NCBI GenBank assembly: GCA_026125895.1
Contig: JAHCKG010000021.1
Coordinates: forward strand, 17,789-81,788
Source: Pseudolabrys sp.
Lineage (GTDB): Bacteria > Pseudomonadota > Alphaproteobacteria > Rhizobiales > Xanthobacteraceae
Direction of reading: 5' to 3'
Length of the DNA: 64,000 bases
A program made the translations under genes and the position numbers. The notes under the pieces are model-generated. The model saw only the letters and a program-made list of their open reading frames with translations, made no database searches and was not told the DNA's origin. Positions 19,543 to 28,221 of this stretch are shown piece after piece (position 1 is the stretch's first letter; the number at the start of each line of letters is the position of its first letter).

Positions 19543-19580
19543 TTCTGTGAATCCGGGCACCGCCCGGAATAAGGCGCGCT

Positions 19581-19688
19581 CCCTCTCCCCTGCGGGGAGA
19601 GGGCCGGGGTGAGGGGGCCAGTGAGCCGAAAGCTTGTAACCCCTCACCCGCCCGCCTGCGGCGGGCGACCTCTCCCTATGGGCGAGGT
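19581..19688. repeat. Bipartite palindromic intergenic repeat (REPIN-like, family A)
   Basis: Two GC-rich hairpins in opposite orientation: 19581-19603 plus GGGGTGAGGGG on the left, and CCCCTCACCC with a second hairpin to 19688 on the right, so the whole unit is also an inverted repeat. The same architecture recurs inside uvrB (35613-35714). It separates the sugar dehydrogenase stop from the convergent DUF486 stop and may act as a transcript end. Confidence 0.75.
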
Positions 19689-19717
19689 AAAGAGAGCAAG
19701 CCTTGGATCGTGAGCCT

Positions 19718-20068
19718 TCAAAACTTGTGAAACACGAAAAACGCGCCGAGCGCGATGAAGGCGAAGCCGATGCCCTGGCTCCAGGTGAAGGCTTCCTTCA
19801 GATACAGAGTCGAGAAAGCGGCGAAGATCACCAGCGTAATGACTTCCTGGATGGTCTTGAGCTGCGCCGGATTGTAGACGCCGCTGCCGATGCGATTGGC
19901 CGGCACCGCGAGACAGTATTCGATCAGCGCCAGCCCCCAGCTGATGGCGATGACCTGCAGGATCGGCACTTCCTTGAAGCGCAGGTGCCAGTACCAGGCC
20001 GTGGTCATGAAAATGTTGGAGCCGATCAGCAGGCCGATCGGCATGAGGTAGGATGAAAGGGACGGCAT
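19718..20068 (-). CDS. DUF486 family (DMT superfamily) membrane protein
   Basis: 116 residues from the ATG at 20068 (MPSLSSYLMPIGLL). Four hydrophobic helices and the family stretches FMTTAWYWHLRFKEVPI, SWGLALIEYCLAVPANRIG and QEVITLVIFAAFSTLYLKE identify DUF486, a small relative of drug/metabolite transporters. Function unknown. A much longer open frame upstream is a shadow of the divergent gene. Confidence 0.88.
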   Translation of the reverse strand: MPSLSSYLMPIGLLIGSNIFMTTAWYWHLRFKEVPILQVIAISWGLALIEYCLAVPANRIGSGVYNPAQLKTIQEVITLVIFAAFSTLYLKEAFTWSQGIGFAFIALGAFFVFHKF

Positions 20069-20272
20069 GAATGTCTCTGGTTGCGAGGGGTCGCCGGCGC
20101 AGGGCTTGGCACGAAGAAGCAGGAAAGCGCAACGCCCGGACGGTGCTCCCGGTTGCCTTCCGGGGGAATAAATATGGCGTATTGAGCCGGCTCGCCGCGG
20201 CCCGTCCTTTCGGACGCGCCAAGGTTCGGCGGCCGTGTTAGGCTCGTCCAGCCGTCCAATGCAGGAAACGTC

Positions 20273-21028
20273 ATGCGCCGTCACCGCCTCCTGCTTGCCG
20301 CCGCCGGCCTCGTCCTGAGCGCCGCGCCGGCCACCGTTCAGGCGCAGCAGCAACCGCCGGTCGCCGCGGTCAAGCCTTACAAGCCGGTCATGGTGTCGCC
20401 GCCCGCCGAGATGAAGGATGCCGACCTCGATGCCCTGCGCGACAAGATCGGCGAGGCGGTCAAGAAACGCGACCGCGCCGCGCTGGCGCCGCTCACCGTG
20501 GCACAGGGGTTCTTCTGGGACCGCGATAAGTCCGACGCCGGCAAGGGCAAGCCCGGCCTCGATGTGCTCGCCGCCGCGCTCGGCCTCACCAGCAAGGACG
20601 CCGTCGGCTGGGACATCCTCGGCGCCTTCGCCGACGATCCGAGTGCCGCGCCGTCGCAAAGCCGCAAGAATGCGGCCTGCGCGCCGGCCGATCCGCGCTA
20701 CGATGCCAAGGCTTTCGAGTCGCTGCTCAAGGAGACCCAGACCGACGTGTCGGAATGGGGCTACCCGATGTCCGCCGGCATCGAGGTGCACGCGACGGCG
20801 CAGGCGAGCGCGCCTGTTGTTGGCAAACTCGGGCTCACTTTCATACGCGTGATGCCCAAAGAAAGCGCTGGCAATCCCGCCTATGTCCGCGTGCTGATGC
20901 CAAACGGCAAGGCCGGCTTTGTCACCGTCGATTCGCTGGCACCCTTCGGCAACGACCAGCTCTGCTACGTCAAGCAAAACGGCGTCTGGAAGATCGGCGG
21001 CTATATCGGCGCCGGTGAGCCGCAGTAA
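20273..21028 (+). CDS. Secreted protein with C-terminal SH3-like region
   Basis: 251 residues with a signal peptide (cleavage near VQAQQQ). The central part (about 45-130) is helical and contains VAQGFFWDRDKS; the C-terminal part (about 165-250) looks like a bacterial SH3 domain (GIEVHATAQASAPVVGKLG, YVRVLMPNGKAGFVTVDSLAP), a fold that often binds cell wall. Ends ...KIGGYIGAGEPQ. Its stop overlaps the next ATG by one base (TAATG), so the two are coupled. No specific family name assigned. Confidence 0.8.
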   Translation: MRRHRLLLAAAGLVLSAAPATVQAQQQPPVAAVKPYKPVMVSPPAEMKDADLDALRDKIGEAVKKRDRAALAPLTVAQGFFWDRDKSDAGKGKPGLDVLAAALGLTSKDAVGWDILGAFADDPSAAPSQSRKNAACAPADPRYDAKAFESLLKETQTDVSEWGYPMSAGIEVHATAQASAPVVGKLGLTFIRVMPKESAGNPAYVRVLMPNGKAGFVTVDSLAPFGNDQLCYVKQNGVWKIGGYIGAGEPQ

Positions 21029-21246
21029 TGGCGGGCTCCTCACCGCGCGCCCTCGTCTGCGCCGAATGCGGCGCCGCCTTCGCGTGCACCGGCAACGCCG
21101 AATGCTGGTGCGCGGCCGAGTCCTATCGCTTGCCGATGCCCGATGCCGCGAGCGGCGGCGATTGCCTGTGCCCGGCCTGCCTGCGGGCCAAGGCGGAGCA
21201 GTCCGCCCGGCCGACCGAAAAGGATCGTCATCGCACTGTCACATGA
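21028..21246 (+). CDS. Cysteine-rich CWC domain protein
   Basis: 72 residues with paired cysteines (CAECG, CTGNAECWCA, CLCPACL), matching the small cysteine-rich CWC family that probably binds zinc. Role unknown. Starts within the stop codon of the preceding SH3-like gene. Confidence 0.82.
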   Translation: MAGSSPRALVCAECGAAFACTGNAECWCAAESYRLPMPDAASGGDCLCPACLRAKAEQSARPTEKDRHRTVT

Positions 21247-21264
21247 CGCGCGTGAGGATGACTC

Positions 21265-22281
21265 ATGTCGTCCGCGCGCACGCATGCCATCGATCTCGCC
21301 ACCGGCCACCCCGCGACCGGCATCGTCTGGGCCTTTCATTTCGCCGCCGATGGCACGGCCACCCGTATCGACAACGACAAGGTCGATGACGCGCTGCGTG
21401 AGCCGGCCGGCGGCTGGGTCTGGGTCCATCTGGCGCTGGCCGACACCCGCTGCCGCGGCTGGATCGCGCAATACGCACCGATTTCGGAGATGGCGCGCGA
21501 AGTGCTGGCAGGGCCGGAGAAGCATCTGCGGCTCGACGTTCTCGGCAACGAAGTGGTCGGCGTGGTGCCCGATCTGCAGCAGGGCTTTGTCGAGGCCGGC
21601 GATGAGTTGGTGCGCCTGCGCTTCGTCATGACCGAACGCATGATGATCACGGCGCGGCAGCAGCCGGTGCATTCGGTCGAGCATACCCGCCGCGCCATCG
21701 ACAGCGGCAAGCGCTTCCCAACCGTGGTCTCGTTCCTCGACGCCATCATCGACCACTTCGCCGACGCCATCGCGCAGATGGGCGAACGCCTCGGCGGCGA
21801 ACTCGATGTCATCGAGGAAAACGTCATGCAGGACGAGCCGGCCGACGAACAGCGCCGCGTCGGCAAGGTGCGCCTGCAGGCGGCGCGGGTACACCGGCAA
21901 CTGGCTCAGCTCAAGGCGATGTTCGCCCGCCTCGAACCACGGCTTGCCGCTCACAACAAGGCTGCCGCGGAATCGATCGGTGCGCTGGCGCACAAGCTCG
22001 AAGCCATCGATCACGAGATCGGCTCGATCTACGAGCGCGCGCGCCTGCTGCTCGACGAGGCGGCGGCCAAGGTCAGCGCCATCACCAACAAACGGCTTTT
22101 TACGTTGTCGATTCTGACCGCGTGCCTGCTGCCTCCGACTTTAGTTACAGGCTTCTTCGGCATGAATACCAAGGACATGCCGTTTCAATCCACCGACGGC
22201 GGCACCTGGCTGGCGCTGCTCGTCGCCGTTGCTGCGGGCGCGATAAGTTATTGGGCGTTGCGCAGAATTCGCGCTCTGTAA
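21265..22281 (+). CDS. zntB: CorA-family metal transporter, ZntB-like
   Basis: 338 residues: a soluble N-terminal domain (about 1-270) with long helices, and two C-terminal membrane helices, the first ending in the CorA signature GMN (TGFFGMNTKDMPF). ZntB proteins move zinc in a proton-linked manner, while CorA moves magnesium; the N-terminal region (GWVWVHLALAD) fits the ZntB branch better. A ribosome site is not obvious, but the start is the first ATG after the preceding gene. Confidence 0.87.
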   Translation: MSSARTHAIDLATGHPATGIVWAFHFAADGTATRIDNDKVDDALREPAGGWVWVHLALADTRCRGWIAQYAPISEMAREVLAGPEKHLRLDVLGNEVVGVVPDLQQGFVEAGDELVRLRFVMTERMMITARQQPVHSVEHTRRAIDSGKRFPTVVSFLDAIIDHFADAIAQMGERLGGELDVIEENVMQDEPADEQRRVGKVRLQAARVHRQLAQLKAMFARLEPRLAAHNKAAAESIGALAHKLEAIDHEIGSIYERARLLLDEAAAKVSAITNKRLFTLSILTACLLPPTLVTGFFGMNTKDMPFQSTDGGTWLALLVAVAAGAISYWALRRIRAL

Positions 22282-22328
22282 GTGCGCAAACGCCGGCCCG
22301 GCCAAGCGTTATCCGTCTTTTGGCCTGT

Positions 22329-22400
22329 TTGACAAATTGACGCAGTCACCCTTAGGCTGCGGCAATAATAAGTCGTCATACATCATACAGGGAGGAGAAT
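22329..22400 (+). promoter_or_regulatory. Promoter region and strong ribosome site of second TRAP operon
   Basis: A consensus -35 TTGACA lies at 22329-22334, with a poor -10 match at about 22352. The tandem CATACATCATAC and then GGGAGGAG precede the ATG at 22401. The GGGAGG site is perfectly complementary to the CCUCCC motif of the predicted small RNA at 47002-47096. Confidence 0.4.
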
Positions 22401-23375
22401 ATGAACAGGCTAGCCGTCCTGGCCACGGCAGCGGTCTTCGCGACGACCGCCGCTCATGCCCAGCAGATCGTCACGAAGTATTCCGGTATTCAGCCCAACG
22501 ATCACCCCGCGAGCTACACCGAAGAGTATTTCGCCGAGGAAGTCGGCCTTCTCACGAAGGGCGCGATCAAGATCGAAGTTTATCACAATACCCAGCTCGG
22601 CGACGCCGTCGCCAACGTGCAGAGCATCCGCAACGGCACCATCGGCTTCACCACCGTGTCGGCCTCGAACCTCAACCAGGTCGTGCCGGCGATGGACATG
22701 TATTCGCTGCCGTTCCTGTTCAAGAATGCCAACCACTTCTGGTGGTTCCTGGCCCAGCCGGAAGCCGCCGAACTGGCGAAGCCGCTGGAAGCCAAGGGCA
22801 TCAAGGTGCTCGGCTACATCGATAGCGGCGCGCGCAACTTCTTCACCGACAAGGAAGTGAAGACTCCGGACGATCTCAAGGGCGCCAAGATCCGCGTCAT
22901 GGCCTCGCCCGTCATGGTCAACACCATGAAGGCGCTGGGCGCAACCGGCGTGCCGGTGGCGTGGTCGGAGCTCTACACCGCTCTGCAGACCGGCGTCGTC
23001 GATGGCGCCGAGAACAATCACCCGTCCGTCGTCGCCAAGAAGTTCTACGAGGTGTCGAAGTACTACACCCTCGACGAGCACATGCGCATCCCCGACGTCA
23101 TGATCATGTCGATGAAGCTGTGGAACCAGCTCAAGCCGGATCAGCAGAAGGCCGTCGCCGAAGCCGGCGCCCGCGCCCAGGCCTATATGCGCGGCGCCTG
23201 GCACGTTTCGGAAGTGAAAGACCTTGCCGAGCTCAAGGGCAAGTTCAAGGGCATCAACACCGTCGACAAGGCGCCTTTCGTCAAGGCGGTCGGCCCGATG
23301 GTGCAGGAAGAAGCCAAGCGCCTTGGCGTCGAAAAGACCGTAGCCTTCGTCCTCGACAGCCAGAAAAACTTCTGA
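22401..23375 (+). CDS. dctP: TRAP transporter substrate-binding protein DctP (second system)
   Basis: 324 residues with a signal peptide ending AHAQQIVTKYS. DctP family features include GAKIRVMASPVMVNTMKALG (ligand-binding Arg) and ELYTALQTGVVDGAENNH. It heads a dctP-dctQ-dctM operon and would supply a carboxylated solute. It is clearly diverged from the DctP of the first TRAP system, so the two probably carry different ligands. Confidence 0.94.
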   Translation: MNRLAVLATAAVFATTAAHAQQIVTKYSGIQPNDHPASYTEEYFAEEVGLLTKGAIKIEVYHNTQLGDAVANVQSIRNGTIGFTTVSASNLNQVVPAMDMYSLPFLFKNANHFWWFLAQPEAAELAKPLEAKGIKVLGYIDSGARNFFTDKEVKTPDDLKGAKIRVMASPVMVNTMKALGATGVPVAWSELYTALQTGVVDGAENNHPSVVAKKFYEVSKYYTLDEHMRIPDVMIMSMKLWNQLKPDQQKAVAEAGARAQAYMRGAWHVSEVKDLAELKGKFKGINTVDKAPFVKAVGPMVQEEAKRLGVEKTVAFVLDSQKNF

Positions 23376-23399
23376 CCGTCGCACAGCGGCCATCACCTC

Positions 23400-23425
23400 A
23401 AGGGCGGCGGACAACCGCCGCCCTT
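23400..23425 (+). terminator. Hairpin between TRAP dctP and dctQ (attenuator-like)
   Basis: A perfect 11-bp GC stem (23400-23410 with 23415-23425) with loop ACAA is followed by CTTGTT, 25 bp after the dctP stop and 17 bp before dctQ. It resembles the hairpin in the first TRAP locus and may reduce expression of the permease relative to the binding protein. Confidence 0.65.
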
Positions 23426-23442
23426 CTTGTTCGGGGGAATCC

Positions 23443-23985
23443 GTGGATACGTTCTATCACCTGTTCGATCGCCTCATCGCGCTCGTCGCCGCCCTGGTGC
23501 GTCTGGTTTGCATCGTGCTGGCGACCGCACTCTTCGTCATCGTCATCGCGGCCATCGTCTTCCGCTACGGCTTCGGCCAGGCGGTGTCGTGGACCGAAGA
23601 GGTGCCACGCTATCTCCTGATCTGGATCTCGTTCCTCGCCGCCGCGAGTTGCGTGCTGCGCCGCGAGCATGTCGGCTTCGACGTGCTGTTCAACGCGCTG
23701 CCGAAGGGCGCGCGCAAGGTGCTCGGCGCCGTTCTCAGCCTGCTTATCTTCGGTTTCGGCTGGGTGACGTTCCGCTACGGCATCACCTTCGTGCAGGACT
23801 TCGGCTCCGACCTGATGGAGACGATCCCCTACACCAACTACTGGTATTACCCGGCGATGCCGATCTCCGGCTTCCTGATCATGTTGTTCTCGGTCAAGGT
23901 GATGATCGACGAACTGCGCAGCGGCGGCGGCGGCGCGCTCGCCGGTTCCTCGGTCGAGACCGTGGGCATGGAGCAACAGCCATGA
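23443..23985 (+). CDS. dctQ: TRAP transporter small permease DctQ
   Basis: 180 residues from the GTG at 23443 with GGGGGAA upstream. Four membrane helices and the DctQ hallmark stretch SWTEEVPRYLLIWISFLAAA are present. Overlaps dctM by four bases (ATGA). Works with DctM in ion-driven uptake of the DctP ligand. Confidence 0.92.
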   Translation: MDTFYHLFDRLIALVAALVRLVCIVLATALFVIVIAAIVFRYGFGQAVSWTEEVPRYLLIWISFLAAASCVLRREHVGFDVLFNALPKGARKVLGAVLSLLIFGFGWVTFRYGITFVQDFGSDLMETIPYTNYWYYPAMPISGFLIMLFSVKVMIDELRSGGGGALAGSSVETVGMEQQP

Positions 23986-25271
23986 CCCTCGTCATCCTCG
24001 GTCTCGCCTTCCTGGTCCTCGTCGTCGTCGGCCTGCCGATCTCGTTCGCGGTCGGCGTCGCCTCGGTCGTCGCCACTTTCCTGCTGTCCGGCGTGGACAA
24101 CGCCACGATCGTGCAGCGCATGCTCACCGCCATCAACACCTTCCCGCTGCTGGCCGTGATCTTCTTCGTCTTCGCCGGCGTGCTGATGGCCAAGGGCGGC
24201 ATCGCCCGCCGCCTAGTGCTGATGGCCGAAGTGCTGGTCGGCTGGCTGCCGGGCTCGCTGGCGCAGATCGTCTGCGTCGCCTCGATGTTCTTCGGCGGCG
24301 TCACCGGTTCGGCGGTCGCCGAGGTGTCGTCCATCGGCGCCATGATGATCCCGGCGATGGAGAAAGACGGCTATTCCCGCCGCTTCGCCACCGCCATCGT
24401 GCTGATGGCCGCGACCATGGGCCCGATCATCCCGCCTTCGATCGGCATGATCGTGTTCGCCCACGTCGCCGGCAACGTGTCGATCGCCGCCCTGTTCATG
24501 GCCGGCGTCATTCCCGGCATCCTGATCGGCGCCTCGCTGATGGTGGCGTCGTTCGTGCACGGCAAGCTGTATCACCAGAAGCAGCTGCCGGTGATCCCGA
24601 CCCGCGAGAAGATCAAGCGCGTCATCGACGGCGCGGCCGGCGTCTTCACCATGGTGATCATCCTCGGCGGCATCATCTCCGGCGTCTTCACCGCCACCGA
24701 AGCCGGCGCCGCCGCCTCGGTCTACGCGCTGATCCTCACAGTGTTCGTCTACAAGGAAATCAAGATCTCCGAGTTGCCCGAGATCATGTGGGAATGCTGC
24801 CTCACCAACGCGGTGGTCATGCTGCTGATCGCCACCTGCTCGGTGTTCTCGTGGATTCTCACCTACGAGAACCTGCCGACGCTGCTGGCCGACAACTTCT
24901 TCAACCTGCTCCAGTCGAAATGGGCGTTCCTGCTGGTGCTCAACGTGTTCTTGTTGGTGGTCGGCATGTTCATCGACATGACGCCGGCGCTGATCATGCT
25001 GGTGCCCATGCTGATGCCGCTGGCAGCCAAATTCGGTATCGACCTCGTCCATCTCGGCCTGATCATGGTCATCAACCTGTCCTTCGGCCTGACCACGCCG
25101 CCGGTCGGCACGGCATTGTTCGTCGCGCTGAAAGTCGGCAAGATATCGATGGACAAGCTGCTGCCGCCGTTGCTGCCGCTCTTGGCCTGCATGCTGGTGG
25201 TGCTGTTCTTCGTCACCTACGTGCCGGAATCCTACGCCTGGCTGCCGCGCGGCTTCGGCCTCATGAAATAG
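23982..25271 (+). CDS. dctM: TRAP transporter large permease DctM
   Basis: 429 residues from the ATG at 23982, which overlaps the dctQ stop. About twelve membrane helices; family motifs include PFFGGVTGSAVAEVSSIG-like scaffold (MFFGGVTGSAVAEVSSIGAM), IIPPSIGMIVFA and LTTPPVGTALFV. This is the ion-coupled channel subunit of the TRAP importer. A longer frame starting upstream is an artefact of overlap with dctQ. Confidence 0.94.
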   Translation: MTLVILGLAFLVLVVVGLPISFAVGVASVVATFLLSGVDNATIVQRMLTAINTFPLLAVIFFVFAGVLMAKGGIARRLVLMAEVLVGWLPGSLAQIVCVASMFFGGVTGSAVAEVSSIGAMMIPAMEKDGYSRRFATAIVLMAATMGPIIPPSIGMIVFAHVAGNVSIAALFMAGVIPGILIGASLMVASFVHGKLYHQKQLPVIPTREKIKRVIDGAAGVFTMVIILGGIISGVFTATEAGAAASVYALILTVFVYKEIKISELPEIMWECCLTNAVVMLLIATCSVFSWILTYENLPTLLADNFFNLLQSKWAFLLVLNVFLLVVGMFIDMTPALIMLVPMLMPLAAKFGIDLVHLGLIMVINLSFGLTTPPVGTALFVALKVGKISMDKLLPPLLPLLACMLVVLFFVTYVPESYAWLPRGFGLMK

Positions 25272-25307
25272 GCGCATGATCATGCGCAAAGAAAGTAAGG
25301 ATCAATA

Positions 25308-25610
25308 ATGTCAGTCACTGAAATCGCTCAGATCGAGGTCAAGCCCGGCATGGAAGCCGAGTTCGAGGCCGGCGTCGCCAAGGCCGCGCCGCTGTTCAAG
25401 CGGGCCAAGGGCTGCGGCGCGATGCGGCTCGAGCGCTCGGCCGAGAAGCCGCAGCGCTACCGGCTGTTCGTCAAATGGGCGACCTTGGAGAACCACACTG
25501 TCGATTTCCGCGGCTCGCCCGACTTCCAGGAATGGCGCAAGCTGGTCGGCCACTGCTTCGCTTCGCCGCCGGAGGTGGAGCACACCCAGGAAGTCGTGAA
25601 GGGGTTTTAA
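25308..25610 (+). CDS. Antibiotic biosynthesis monooxygenase (ABM) family protein
   Basis: 100 residues, the usual size of the dimeric alpha+beta barrel ABM domain, with EIAQIEVKPGMEAEFEAGV at the start and the ending HTQEVVKGF. Members act on quinones, haem or polyketides; the function here is unknown. It follows dctM by 36 bp with AGTAAGG upstream, so it may be the last gene of the TRAP operon and help metabolise the imported compound. Confidence 0.85.
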   Translation: MSVTEIAQIEVKPGMEAEFEAGVAKAAPLFKRAKGCGAMRLERSAEKPQRYRLFVKWATLENHTVDFRGSPDFQEWRKLVGHCFASPPEVEHTQEVVKGF

Positions 25611-25618
25611 GCCCGCGT

Positions 25619-25650
25619 TTCGCCGCGGCGCGGGGAGACGCCGCGGCGAA
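25619..25650. terminator. Strong hairpin between convergent genes
   Basis: A 12-bp GC-rich stem (25619-25630 with 25639-25650) with an eight-base loop lies between the ABM stop and the DUF4394 stop. There is no T-run on either side, so it is either a transcript 3'-end stabiliser or a weak terminator. Confidence 0.5.
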
Positions 25651-25661
25651 GTTGCGCCGGG

Positions 25662-26438
25662 TTACATCGCCGGCATGATGGCGATGTCGCGCACGGTGCC
25701 GCTGGCGCCGGAGATTTTCGCCGCCTCGGTCGCCTTGCCGCTGTCGAGATCGACGCTGTAGAGCGTATCCTTCACCATCAGCCAGGCGTCGTTCTTGGCG
25801 CCGTCCGACCAGATGTCGAAGGCGACGGTGTCGGCCTTGACGCCGAGCTTGCCGACCGCGTTGAGCACGCCGTCATTCGGCGGCGCCTGCTTGATCAGGC
25901 CGCCGATGGTGGCGTCGATGTTGTAAAGCGTCGTCGTCTTGGTGCCCTTCACCGAGTTGGTGTAGGCGCCGGCGACGATATTCGGCTTCTCGCCCTTGTG
26001 CATGTCGCTGTCGGCATATTTGTGGTTGCCGTCCTTGGTAACCTTGCCGTCGTCGACATTGGCGCGCAGGTTGGTGCCGTCGGCGCCCATGATGCGCAAA
26101 CGATCGGCGACCGGGTTGAAGTCCACGGTCGCGACCGTGCCCTTGGCGAGCATGGTGTCGAGCGTCGATTTCTTGGTCGCTTTGCCGTCGGGAGCAATCG
26201 TGACCACGGTTCCATCGTCGACCACGCCGTACAGCATGCCGTCGGCCGGGCGGACGTCGATGCCGATGAGCGCGCCGGACAGGCCCGAGACCTTCATCGT
26301 CTTCGTCACTTTCTTCTGCGCCGTATCGACGATGGCGAGCGTGTCGTTGCCGATCAGCGCCGCGACCTGAGCGGCCTGCGCGGCCCCGCAGAATGCCGTC
26401 ACGGCGACGCCGGCGAGCAAAATCGAGCGGAAATTCAT
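25662..26438 (-). CDS. DUF4394 domain secreted protein
   Basis: 258 residues from the ATG at 26438 (GGGAG upstream), with a signal peptide ending AQA-AQVAAL. The DUF4394 repeat pattern is clear: IGIDVRPADGMLYGVVDDG, VDFNPVADRLRIMGADGTNLRANVDDG and AYTNSVKGTKTTTLYNID, suggesting a beta-propeller exported to the periplasm or beyond. Function unknown. It is divergent from an ECF sigma/anti-sigma pair, and the shared promoter region contains palindromes with GGAAT cores, so it is a probable target of that sigma factor. Confidence 0.9.
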   Translation of the reverse strand: MNFRSILLAGVAVTAFCGAAQAAQVAALIGNDTLAIVDTAQKKVTKTMKVSGLSGALIGIDVRPADGMLYGVVDDGTVVTIAPDGKATKKSTLDTMLAKGTVATVDFNPVADRLRIMGADGTNLRANVDDGKVTKDGNHKYADSDMHKGEKPNIVAGAYTNSVKGTKTTTLYNIDATIGGLIKQAPPNDGVLNAVGKLGVKADTVAFDIWSDGAKNDAWLMVKDTLYSVDLDSGKATEAAKISGASGTVRDIAIMPAM

Positions 26439-26507
26439 GGTGTAACTCCCTGTTGGCACCCGCCCGTCATGGGCGGCTACAGGAAGGACTCGGCGCCCGG
26501 CCGGTTT

Positions 26508-26557
26508 GGATGCAGCCTGCGGCAAAATGGCCGGAATATTCCGCCGCTGCTGCATCC
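26508..26557. promoter_or_regulatory. Nested inverted repeats between DUF4394 and ECF sigma gene
   Basis: GGATGCAGC (26508-26516) is mirrored by GCTGCATCC (26549-26557), and a perfect 12-bp palindrome CGGAATATTCCG lies between them at 26532-26543. The palindrome presents GGAAT, a common ECF -35 core, on both strands. Position and symmetry suggest a shared divergent control region. Confidence 0.5.
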
Positions 26558-26586
26558 AGCCGCGGCAGCCGCGGGGTATAGAGTCC

Positions 26587-27198
26587 ATGACGCCTTCCCT
26601 CGCAACCCGGGCTGACGGTCCCTTTATCGTGATGAAAACTGCGGCAGCCCCGGACATGCCGGACGACAACGTTGCCGGCGAACGGCAACTGGCCGCAGCG
26701 CTGGCGCGCTGCGCGGCCGGCGACAAGGCCGCGCTGCGGGTCATCTACGATGCCGAGGCCGCGCGTATGACCGGCGTCGCCTTTCGCATCCTGCGGCGGC
26801 GCGATCTCGCCGAGGAAGCGACGCAGGACGCATTCGTCCGCATCTGGCGCAACGCTCGGAGCTTCGATGCCTCGCGCGGCGCGGCGCGCGGCTGGATCTA
26901 CGCCGTGCTGCGCAACCGCGCCCTCAGCATCCTGCGCGACGAAGGCCGCTTCGACAGCGCCGACGATGCGGGCCTCGCGGCGGCGGCCGAGGAGCCGGTG
27001 GTCGAACGGCTGCCGGAGAACAGCGCGCTGCGGCGCTGCCTCGAGGCGCTCGACGTCAAATATCGCAGCGCCATCGTCTATTCTTATGTGCACGGCCTCA
27101 GCCACGGCGAACTCGCCGGCAAGCTGAACGTCCCGCTCGGCACGGCCAAAAGCTGGACGCGGCGTGGCATGCTGTCCCTGCAGGAGTGCATGGGATGA
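26587..27198 (+). CDS. ECF-type RNA polymerase sigma factor
   Basis: 203 residues from the ATG at 26587; an ATG at 26632 is also possible. Sigma region 2 is at about 35-105 (AEEATQDAFVRIWRNARSFD) and region 4 at about 140-200 (LSHGELAGKLNVPLGTAKSWTRRG). The stop overlaps the start of the anti-sigma gene by four bases (ATGA), the usual layout of SigK/RskA-like pairs. Probably autoregulated and controlling the divergent DUF4394 gene. Confidence 0.9.
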   Translation: MTPSLATRADGPFIVMKTAAAPDMPDDNVAGERQLAAALARCAAGDKAALRVIYDAEAARMTGVAFRILRRRDLAEEATQDAFVRIWRNARSFDASRGAARGWIYAVLRNRALSILRDEGRFDSADDAGLAAAAEEPVVERLPENSALRRCLEALDVKYRSAIVYSYVHGLSHGELAGKLNVPLGTAKSWTRRGMLSLQECMG

Positions 27199-27893
27199 CC
27201 TCGCACAACGACGACTCACGTGCTCTCGCTGCCGACTTCGTCCTCGGCGTGCTCGACGCGGCCGATCGGGCCAAGGCCGAGGCACTGATGGCGAGCGACG
27301 CGAGCTTTGCCGCGGAGATCGAACGCTGGCGCGAGCGTCTTGCCGACCTCGACGCCAGCGCGACGCCGCTGCCGCCGGATCAGGCGGTCTGGTCGCGGAT
27401 CGAGTCGGCGATCGCCGCCCCGCCACCGGCTTCGCGCCCGGCCCGGCCGGCGCTCTGGCACAGCCTGCGCGCCTGGCGCGCCATCGGCCTCATCGCCTCG
27501 GCGGCTTCGCTGCTGTTCGCCGTCGCGTTCGGCGTGGCCTTGCGCGAAGCGCAGCGAACGCCGGCGCTTATCGCCGTGCTGGTCGACGGCAACCGTACTG
27601 GCGCAGTCGTCCAGGTGTTCAATGACGGCCGCGCGGTGCTGCTGCCGCTCACCGATATCGCCGTGCCGGCGGACCGGGCGTTGCAGGTGTGGACCTTGCC
27701 GAGCCGCGAGCGCGGGCCGGTCTCGGTCGGCCTGATGGACCAGGCGCGCACCTTGCCGCTGACGCTGAAGGACCTGCCGGCGCCGCGCAGCGATCAGTTG
27801 TTCGAGATCACGCTGGAGCCGAAGGGCGGCTCGCCGACCGGACGGCCGACAGGCCCCATCCTTTTCAAGGGGCTGGCATCGCGGGCGCTGTGA
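27195..27893 (+). CDS. Anti-sigma factor, RskA type
   Basis: 232 residues from the ATG at 27195. Order: an N-terminal cytoplasmic sigma-binding helix bundle (DFVLGVLDAADRAKAEALM), a single membrane helix at about 95-118, and a periplasmic RskA C-terminal domain ending ...ITLEPKGGSPTGRPTGPILFKG, a typical signature. It would hold the ECF factor at the membrane until a periplasmic signal triggers release. No HxxxCxxC zinc motif is seen. Confidence 0.9.
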   Translation: MTSHNDDSRALAADFVLGVLDAADRAKAEALMASDASFAAEIERWRERLADLDASATPLPPDQAVWSRIESAIAAPPPASRPARPALWHSLRAWRAIGLIASAASLLFAVAFGVALREAQRTPALIAVLVDGNRTGAVVQVFNDGRAVLLPLTDIAVPADRALQVWTLPSRERGPVSVGLMDQARTLPLTLKDLPAPRSDQLFEITLEPKGGSPTGRPTGPILFKGLASRAL

Positions 27894-27921
27894 CCCACAG
27901 CGTCCGTTCCATGCGGAAAAT

Positions 27922-28170
27922 TTACGCCGCCTTGCCGCAGCCCTGCGGCTTGAACACGCGCTCCTGCTGCGGCGGGAATTTGCCGAGCTTGCCGGCCGGG
28001 CGCACCGGGCGGCGCTCGAGATTGCCGCCGCAGTTCGGGCAGACGCCGGAAAGCCGAGTCTCGACGCAATCGCGGCAGAACGTGCACTCGAAGGTGCAGA
28101 TCATGGCGTCCGCCGCCTCCGGCGGCAGATCCTTGTCGCAGCATTCGCAGTTCGGGCGCAAAGAGAGCAT
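27922..28170 (-). CDS. DUF1272 zinc-ribbon-like protein
   Basis: 82 residues from the ATG at 28170, with GGGAGG eight bases upstream. Cysteine pairs in RPNCECCDKDLPP, CTFECTFCRDC and CPNCGGNLERRP define DUF1272, a small zinc-binding protein of unknown role. Confidence 0.9.
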   Translation of the reverse strand: MLSLRPNCECCDKDLPPEAADAMICTFECTFCRDCVETRLSGVCPNCGGNLERRPVRPAGKLGKFPPQQERVFKPQGCGKAA

Positions 28171-28221
28171 CGGCAATCCTCCCGTTATCTTTTTGTCCGG
28201 CGCAGCCGCAACGCCGCGCCG

